A stretch of DNA of 64,000 bases from the NCBI GenBank assembly GCA_039545355.1, contig BCJJ01000023.1, positions 249,362 through 313,361 of the forward strand, read 5' to 3'. Origin of the DNA: Trichosporon coremiiforme (taxonomy: Eukaryota > Basidiomycota > Tremellomycetes > Trichosporonales > Trichosporonaceae). Positions 56,461 through 64,000 of this stretch are shown in pieces (position 1 is the first letter of the stretch; the number at the start of each line of letters is the position of its first letter). The position numbers and the translations under genes were made by a program. The notes beneath the pieces were generated by a model, which was not told where the DNA came from, searched no databases, and saw only the letters and a program-made list of their open reading frames with translations.

Positions 56461-57653
56461 CTACACGCGGAAAGTGACCACGTCCAGCTTTGTGACCGAG
56501 TGTCCGGCCGCAGCGAAGCCAGTTCCTGCCTGTCAGCTACTCTTCTGCTCACACGAGCTTCGTCCCGCCAGCTTTCCGGACTGAACTCACCCTCCTTGCC
56601 CAGCGGAATAGCCTTCTCGATGCTAGCCTCGCAGACGGGACACGTGTTGCCGCCCTTCTGGGCGCGCTCGCAGCACGCATTGCACACGACGTGTCCGCAG
56701 ATCGCCTCGCGTTTCTCCTTTGCGTCCTTTTTCTTCTTCTTCTTGGGCTCGTCGCCGTCTGCCTTCTCTTCCGCCTTGCTCGAGGTTAGGAGCATGGCTC
56801 CGGTTGCGTTGTTGACTTCACGGAGGCAGGAGGGACATCCCGGCTTGGATTCGGTGGCGGAACCAGAGGAGGAATGCGGCGCTTTGGAAGAAGGGTAGCT
56901 GAAGATCACGGGGAGGAGCGTCTTGCGGCTTATCGGGTGCGCTTGCCCGACGTGGCACAACGTCTGGAGCTTGACTGCCTTCAAAGGACCGAGGGGCGCC
57001 TCGGGCGTGTTGTCAGGAAGCCAGAAGGCGGCGATCTTGGCTTTGCGTCCGTCGCTCTCCTCTGCCTCGATCGCCGCGAGGGCCGCATCCTCCGCTTCCC
57101 GCGCCAACCTCTCAACCTCCGCCTCGAGATCCTTCTCGTTCTCCTTTCCTCCCTCCTTCTCCCCTCCATTCGCTCCCTCAAACTTCGGCGCGCCAATCCT
57201 CACCCGTCCACCGAGACCCATCCCCCGCTCAAAGTTTGCCCGGACACGCTCGCGCGCCTTCTCCCGCGCCTCGAAGCGCTTCCGCTCGTCCTCCCTCTCC
57301 CAAGCCTCGAGCTCTGCCTTCTGCCGCTCGATGCCGGCCCTCTGAGCCAGTAGGTCCGCATAGCAGCATTCCCGGCAGAAGACGTGCGCCTCGGGGCACG
57401 CTACCGCGTCAGTCACCTGCGACAGACACAGGTTGCAGTGGTCCATCGGCTTCATCGAGTCCTGCCCTATGCGCCGGGCCTGGTTCTGCTTCCGCAGCAG
57501 CGAGCGCTCATAGTACGAGAGTGTCGACTGTGTCGTGTTGTTCTTCGCGTCTGGTTGTCAGCTAATGGGCGCAAGATGCCAGCTGTAATCATAGAAGAAG
57601 AGGGAATGGCCTGCAGGCGGAAAGGAGGGCAGTGACTCACGACTCCGGCCCAT
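56461..57653 (-). CDS. NOSIP-type RING/U-box E3 ligase
   Basis: Minus-strand exons 57653-57641 (only 13 nt), 57550-56591 and 56525-56461 give 345 aa. The start MGRSHAKNNTTQSTLSYYE is the NOSIP signature, visible only after splicing. A first RING-like domain follows: CNLCLSQVTDAVACPEAHVF, then CRECCYADLLAQR (about 40-75). A charged coiled coil separates it from a second U-box/RING: GCPSCLREV, ICGHVVCNACCERAQKGG and CPVCEASIEKAIPL. The last exon supplies the family ending EGTGFAAAGHSVTKLDVVT. A KKKKKKDAKEKRE stretch could be a nuclear signal. NOSIP homologues are nuclear and associate with spliceosomes as well as acting as ubiquitin ligases. The gene diverges from ERG19. Confidence 0.9.
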
Positions 57654-57926
57654 ATCGAGTGATTGTTGTTGCGAACATTTCGGTCCGATCAGGTCAGCGA
57701 TAATCTCTGGGTGAGAAAGCCTGACACTGGCAGCAAAGTATACGGATGGTGTAATAGAAGGTATTGACACGTGGTAAGTATTAGAAAAACGCAAAGTGGG
57801 GTCTAACCCAGGGTCAGGCTCACCCCGCGTCCCTGCTCGTCCCTTGCTCGATCGTGCGATTGTCCACCGTGGCCTGCACGACTTTTGTTCGAACGCGTAT
57901 CAGGCATTGCAACAACAACTACCATC

Positions 57927-59367
57927 ATGGTCCACACCGCCACGGCTACCGCGCCCGTCAACATTGCTTGCATCAAGTGAGTCGTTGCTTCTATCTTGAG
58001 AACCCTCGGCCCTTTTCCTCTGCCTCTTCGACCTCCCTTTGCTCTTCACTACTCTCGAACTCGGCACTGGACAGCAGCTTCACCACGAGATGCTATGGGG
58101 AGGGAGGGAGGGAGGAAAGGAGGGAGGGAAGGCATGCTCGCTTTGCTGGCGCAAGGACCGCGCTCGATTCACTCGTACTAACAACAGGTACTGGGGCAAG
58201 CGGGACACGAAGCTGATCCTGCCGACCAACTCGTCGCTCTCGGTGACGCTGGACCAGGACCACCTGCGCTCGACGACGAGCTCGGCGTGCGATGCCTCTT
58301 TCGCAGCCGGCGACCGCCTCTGGCTGAACGGCAAGGAGGAGGAGGTCAAGGAGGGCGGCCGCCTGGCCACGTGTATCCGCGAGCTCCGCGGGTGGAGGAA
58401 AGAGATGGAGGAGAAGGACTCGAAGCTCGAGAAGGTAAGCTGAACGTGCACGTCTGAAAGCTAACGGCAGCTCTCGGCCATGCCCCTCCGCATCGCGTCT
58501 TACAACAACTTCCCCACCGCCGCCGGTCTCGCCTCGTCCGCCTCCGGCCTCGCCGCGCTCGTCGCCTCGCTTGCGCAGCTGTACTCTCTCCCGCAGTCTG
58601 CGTCCGAGCTCTCCCGCATCGCTCGCCAGGGTTCCGGCTCTGCGTGCCGTTCGCTCTTCGGCGGTTTCGTCGCCTGGCGCGAGGGTTCTGCCGCTGACGG
58701 CTCGGACTCGCTCGCGGTCGAGGTCGCCCCCCAGTCTCACTGGCCCGAGATGCACGCTCTGATCTGTGTCGTCTCCGACGCCAAGAAGGGCACCTCCTCG
58801 ACGGCCGGTATGCAGGCTACTGTCGCGACCTCCCCCCTTCTGCAGGAGAGGCTCAAGGTCGTCCCCGGACGCATGCAGCTTATCGAGAAGGCGATCAAGA
58901 ACAAGGACTTTGACGCCTTTGCTGACGTGACGATGCGCGACAGCAACCAGTTCCACGCCGTGTGCCTCGACACGCAGCCGCCCATTTTCTACCTGAACGA
59001 CGTGTCTCGTGGTGTCATTGCGCTGGTGGAGGAGCTGAACCGCGCCCACAAGGAGAGCACCGGCCATCTCCTCGCTGCGTACACCTTTGATGCTGGACCC
59101 AACGCCGTCATCTACGCCCCCGAGGCGAACATGCCCATCGTCATTGAGGCAGTCAACCGCTACTTCCCCCAGGAGCTTGCGGCCAAGGAGCCGTTCGAGG
59201 TCAAGAAGGCCGAGCTGCCCAAGGGCTTTAACGAAAACGCGGTCAGGACTTGGGACAAGGGAAGCGTCAAGCAGCTCATTCACACGCGCGTCGGTGACGG
59301 CCCCCGCAGGCTCGACGAGAGCGAGAGCCTCCTCAAGGCTGACGGCACGCCCAAGACCCTCGCGTAG
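57927..59367 (+). CDS. ERG19: Diphosphomevalonate decarboxylase
   Basis: Makes isopentenyl diphosphate from mevalonate diphosphate with ATP, in the sterol pathway; also called MVD1. Exons 57927-57976, 58188-58434 and 58471-59367 give 397 aa (yeast 396). Motifs include [20 protein letters not shown], joined across intron 1, [20 protein letters not shown], the GHMP-kinase phosphate loop [20 protein letters not shown], and [19 protein letters not shown] with the catalytic region following. [19 protein letters not shown] is near the C-terminus. Intron 1 is 211 nt and carries a G-rich tract. The stop is only 77 bp from the SKI3 stop. Confidence 0.97.
58097..58132 (+). repeat. G-rich tract (GGGA repeats) in ERG19 intron 1
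   Basis: Runs of GGG separated by single A occur repeatedly on the coding strand, followed by GGAAAGG and more GGGA units. It meets the pattern for a G-quadruplex (four GGG runs with one-base loops) in DNA or pre-mRNA. Confidence 0.7.
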
Positions 59368-59443
59368 GCTTCGCGTAAGCACTATTGCGACCATAGAACG
59401 CTTGTTTAGAAAATGCATAATCGGGTTTCAGTTAACATGTAAT

Positions 59444-62400
59444 CTACTCGTCCGCCTCGACTTCTGCCGTCGCGCGCCGCGCCCACGCAATGCCCTCCCA
59501 GTTCTCCTTGACCCAGGGCGCGAGCAGAGCAGCCCGCTGCAGATCCTGCATCCCGTCGCCTCCCTCGAGCGTTGCTGCGATTCCGCGTTCGCGGTCGGCT
59601 TCCGCCTCTTCCTCAACAGTGCCGCCGTGGCCCTGCAGCAGCGGCGTGACCGTCTCGACCTTCCCGCTGGCGATGTACGCGAGGGCGAGGCGGTTGCGGC
59701 CTGCGGCCGAGTGAGGCGCAGCGGCAGCCGCGCGCTCGAGCACAGCCAAGGCATCCTCCGTCTTGCCCTGCACGAGCGCGTGGGCGAAGAGGGTAATATC
59801 GGCCAGACCGGCGGGATCCTGCGCCGCCCTGCGTTGGGCGGGCACGCTGTCGAGTTCCGCGACGGCGGCGTCGATGAGATCCGTGTCGTCCGACGTCAGG
59901 CCGGCCGCGCCTAGAGTCGCAATGACCTTGACGCTGGCGTCCTCGTGTTCCAAACTGCCGTCAGCTCTGCACGAAACGTTAGCCACTCACCATTCGAGAA
60001 GATGCGTTTTGGCCGCCTCGCGCGCGTCCTCTCCTCCAACGGCCCAGAGGGTGCGCGCCAGAAGGACCGTGAGCTCGTCCGCGAGCGCGGAGTCGTTCTT
60101 CGCCCCTTCGAGCGCCTCCTGGAAGCTTGACAGGCAGGCGTCGACGTCCCCAAGCCAGAAGTGCGCGAGCGCGCTTCCGAGCCGCGCCTGAGGAATCAGA
60201 CGCACGACGCGCTCATCACCCGACCCGCTCGCCAGTTCCAGGAAGTTGGTGGACGCCTCCAGGGCGCCGGCGTACGCGCCCGCAGCGAGACGAACACGAC
60301 CCAGGTTCGCGAGCGCGATCGTGTACTCGGCCTCGATCTCGACCGACTCGGCAGATTCGAACTCCGCTTCGAGCAGCGAGGTCGCCGTCTCGAGCGCAGT
60401 GACGGCGATGTCCGCCATGCCGAGGCGCTCGCACACGAGGGCGTACAGATGTTGCGCCGCAGCGCTGCGCGGGCGCGCACCGGTGTAGCGCTTAAGCGCA
60501 AAGGCGGGCTGGTGCAGCGTCCTCGTGTCGCGGGCGCCGTAGAGGAAGGGGCCGAAGGCGCTGAGGGCAAGGGTGAGGTCGGCCTCGAGTAGCGAGCCCT
60601 GCGACAGGGTGAACGAATGCGCGAACAGGTTCGCCGCTGTCTCGTGCTGTCCGTCGCGTTGCGCCAGGGTCGCCTGCCCGAACCACGCACGGGCGTAGTC
60701 AGGATCCATGATCTGCGCCTTCAGGAAGCACTGGTTCGCCAGCTCCCGATCGTCCAGCTCCAGGTACAGGTAGCCGAGGTTCGTCCACACGACGGGGTCC
60801 TTGGCGTAGCACTCCAGCGAAACGATGAAGGCGTGCTGCGCGAGCTGCCTGCCCGCCTCAGAGCAGATTACACCCAGGGCGTTCCACAGGCGCTCGTCGG
60901 AAGCGTCACGCTCCAGAGCGAGGCGCACGGCTGCGACCGCAGCCTTGACGGCAGCAGCCTTCTCCTCGCCCTCGCTCTTCAGCGCGAAGGCATGCAGCGC
61001 GCATCCAAGGTCGTACAGGGCCGCATCAGCCGAGTGCTCGTTCTTGAGAAGGTGCGCACGGTACGCCAAGAAAAAGACGGCAGCCTTGGCAGTGTAGCCG
61101 GTAGAAGGCGGGGATTGGAGCAGGTTGCGCGCGTGGCCAAGATTGTTAATAGCGGAACGGCGGTCCTCGTCATCCGCGTCCAGCACCTCGAGTACGGGGT
61201 GCAAAACCTTGGCATTCGACTCGATGTCCGCAGCGGTCACCTCCGTCTCAGCGAGCTTAAGGGCGGCGTCTCCGATCAGCTTCCACGCCCAGGAGCGGTG
61301 TGCTCCCGTCTTCACGACGGCGAGGGCGTAACCGATTGCCTCGTGGAAGCTGCTGCGGGAGCGCTCGTGGAAGCCCTGCGAGGCAGTCTGCAGTCCAAGA
61401 GCGAGCGTCGCATCGGCGAGCATGGCGGTCACACCAATCTCGTTACCTCCCGTCTGCGCGTCGACCTCCTTGAAAGACTCGATCGCCTGGACGTACTGGC
61501 CCAGCTGCATGTAGACCTCGCCGATGTGGTAGCGAGCCATCCAAACCTGAGGGTCAAGCTCAAGCGCCCGGGTGAGCGCCTTCACGCCGGCGATATGGCG
61601 GCCGCACTTGACGTACGCCCAACCCAGCATACGCCACATGCTCGCGTCCTCGGGCTGCGCGCGGAGAGCAATGTTGTAAGCGTCGACGGCCTGGGGGTAC
61701 TTCTTGTAATGCTGGATGTCAGTTTCTAGCCGTTCAGCCCCACAACTCACCATCTCAGTAGATCCGAGAGCCTTCCATGCCCACCCATTCTTTGGCGCGA
61801 AACGGCCAGCGGCATTCATGACCTGGCCACCTGCGACTCCCTCGACGCCGCCCTCGCCCTCCATGACGCGGGTGGCGATAGCGCGAACGAGGGACCACTC
61901 GTCTTCCTCAGCGTAGCCGAAGGCAAGACGCTTAGCTGCCTCGGTCTCGGTAGCGTCAAGCTCGAACGCCTTCTGGAAGCATCGGAGCGAACGCTCATGG
62001 TCAGGCGGGCTCTGCTCGGCGTAACAGATACCGAGAGCAGTGTAGGACGCCGCGTATGAGTCATCGGCACGAAGCGAAGCCATGAACCAGTCCTCAGCCT
62101 GCTGGCGGCTCTCGGATGTGTTGATCATCCACTCTGTTCGTCCGAGGCGCCACCACGCACGAGCGCGCGGATACTTCTCGTCGTCCTTGTTCTCCTGCTC
62201 CTTCCGGGTGTCGCGGATCTCTACGACCTTTTCGAGCACGTCGCGACCTTCCTCGAGCTTGCCTTCGTTGACGAGACACCAGCCGAGCTCTTCCTGGGCA
62301 GCGACCATCTGCTTCTCGTCACCGCCCAGATCAAGCAGGGTCTGGTACTCAGCGCAGGCCCTCTCCCACTTTTCGGCAGTCTCAAAGATCTGACCAAGAG

Positions 62401-64000
62401 CGAAGTGCGCCTCGTAGTCGTTGGGCTCAGCCTCCAGAACACCAGTGAGGAGTCGCTGGGCGCGCTGGTGGTGCTTTGGAGGGTAGTAAGGAACGAGAGC
62501 AACACCGAGGGCGGCATCGAGAGACAGCAGAGTCGCCGGAAGCTTGAGTCCTCGCTGAGACTCAGTGTCACGCACGAGCTTGCGACCAGCCTCGGCGTAG
62601 GAGATCGCATTCGCCCAGTCCTCGTCGGTGATAGCGACGCGGGCCATAACGCGGTGCGCCCAGATGTTCTTCTTCAAGCCAGACTTGAGGAGCTTGGTCA
62701 TCGCGCTGATGAGTTCCTCACGCTCCTCTTCGTCGAAGTCCTCCGAGAGCTCGCCCTCGCGCTGAGCCAGTCGACGAAGACGGCGACGCTCACGAGCATT
62801 CGGTCCCTTGTTCTTCTTAGGACGGCGGTACTTGATCTTCTTGTCGCTGTCGTCGCTCTTAACCTTGGACAGCTCGGTTCCGGCGTCTTCATCCGGGGCG
62901 GGGAGAGGGAGCCTGAACAGACGGCAGTAGTCATCGATGAAGTCGGTCAAAGCAGCCTGAGGGAAGGTCTTGGCGTACTTGTGAAGGAGTTCGTGATCGT
63001 AAACTGAGGTCAGGCAAGGACGTCACGCTAGTACTCACAGATGGTAGGCTCATCCCGGCCATTCAGCCTCCAGTTCCAAGCCTCTTCCGCAGCACCTCCG
63101 ACACCAAGAAGGATGAATCCATCAGCCAGGTCGTTGGCGCGCTTGAGGACTTCCTCCTTGCTCAGACGCTCGGTCGTCGGGACACGGAACAGAGTGGGGA
63201 CGTCATCCTGCGGCGGCGGGGAAGCTGCCTTCGGCTTGGCTGGAAGCTTGGCATCTGTCTTCTTCGAGTCATTCTTCGAGTATTTCTCACTACGAGAGGG
63301 AGTCACGAGCTTGCGCCAGTGGTCGAACTCCTCCATCTCGACCTCGCGACGAACGTCCTCGCTGACGTTCGGGTGACTCGCGACATCACGCAGAAGGGAG
63401 ATCTTCTGATGACCAAGGGGCCCTCCGAGAACCTCTCCGTTCACCTTCTGACGCTCGTGATGTTCCGAGATAGCACCAATTCTTTGGCGGGCAACCTTAA
63501 CCTTAGCCTCGACTGTCGTCTGAATCTCGTTCTGAACATGAAGCAGAAGGTAGAGGGTCAGCTCCAGGGAGCCCGCAAGGTAGTGGACATGCGGAAGCGG
63601 CTTGGGAATCGACGGCGATGACTTTCCGTTTCCGGGGTACGCAGGAGCTGTGAGCGGAACATAGCCTCCTTCGGGCACGGTTGCAGACTGGATCAAGGAG
63701 ACAACGGGCGACGACGGAACAAGCAGCTGGAGGGTGTCCCAGACCTTGCTGTTAGTACAGGGCATACGGGCGAGACATACCTTGGACACAGGTCCATGCT
63801 CGACGTAGAGATCCAGCAGCTCCTGAAGAGCTGCCTGTAGCTTGTCTCCGTCACGACTAGGGTTAGCCATGTCAATCATGACACTCACGCATCGTATGCC
63901 GCCTGAACGTTCTGTTCCAGGAGTTTGCCCAGCGCCTGCCACTTTTCGTGCTTCACATAGAACTTCTTCAGACCCTGTGACGCAAGAGGGTGGCCAGGTG
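59444..64000 (-). CDS. SKI3: Ski complex TPR scaffold Ski3 (N-terminus outside window)
   Basis: Scaffold of the Ski2-Ski3-Ski8 complex, which threads cytoplasmic mRNA into the exosome. Minus-strand exons are 64000-63889, 63856-63781, 63744-63039, 63003-61751, 61711-59991 and 59954-59444; about 1458 residues are visible and the frame is open at the window edge. TPR repeats fill the protein, for example ANDYEAHFALGQ-like EPNDYEAHFALGQIFETAEK, DDSYAASYTALGICYAEQSP, EDASMWRMLGWAYVKCGRHI and KDPVVWTNLGYLYLELDDRE. An earlier part, HPLASQGLKKFYVKHEKWQA, fits the family N-terminal region. A basic insert (YRRPKKNKGPNARERRRLRR) is present. Introns are 32, 36, 35, 39 and 36 nt. The 36- and 39-nt introns are multiples of three without stops and could be misread as coding. 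Confidence 0.93.

Noticed and set aside
58093..59418. 441-codon frame on - opposite ERG19
   Set aside because: Antisense shadow of a strongly conserved enzyme.

Overview
The window is nuclear DNA of a basidiomycete yeast, most likely a tremellomycete (possibly Trichosporonales). I infer this from the gene set, from GC-rich coding regions, and from introns that are many and very short (32-50 nt is common). The introns have GTNNGN donors, CTRAC-type branch sites and acceptors only a few bases downstream. No gene symbol was confirmed by a database search. Identities rest on recognised motifs, and exon borders were read by eye and checked for frame continuity.

Layout, left to right. 1-5958: tail of an SH3 protein, then the RNA polymerase I largest subunit (-). 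6303-12416: an Atg37/ACBD5-like acyl-CoA-binding membrane protein (+), SEC22 (-), an intron-bearing tRNA-Gly, and BFR1 (-). 12937-18275: a tandem GNAT protein (+), an Aro8-like aminotransferase with a 12-nt microexon (+), and pantoate-beta-alanine ligase (-). 18670-25907: an unrecognised 632-aa protein (+) and ATG11 (-). 25908-31367: a 5.4-kb stretch with no gene I can support. 31368-40355: an F-box-like protein (+), the exosome helicase MTR4 (-), TIM23 (+), CMC4 (-) and an unknown acidic protein (-). 41060-52824: MAF1 (+), an unknown 961-aa coiled-coil protein (-), a UPF0014/FetB-type membrane protein (+), APT1 (-), KRR1 (+) and a Sit4/PP6 phosphatase (-). 53346-64000: a Zn2Cys6 transcription factor (+), a NOSIP-type RING/U-box protein (-), ERG19/MVD1 (+) and SKI3 (-, cut by the window end).

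Genes are packed tightly on both strands, with many divergent pairs sharing 270-900 bp and convergent pairs only 77-300 bp apart. Themes recur: ribosome production and its control (RPA190, KRR1, MTR4, MAF1), exosome cofactors (MTR4, SKI3), autophagy of peroxisomes (Atg37-like, ATG11) and mitochondrial import (TIM23, CMC4). These are ordinary housekeeping genes, not a cluster. I found no mobile element, CRISPR array or clear new system. The most unusual points are the gene-free 5.4 kb, the ultrashort introns, the microexon, and a Sit4/PP6 phosphatase ending in valine instead of the near-invariant leucine.
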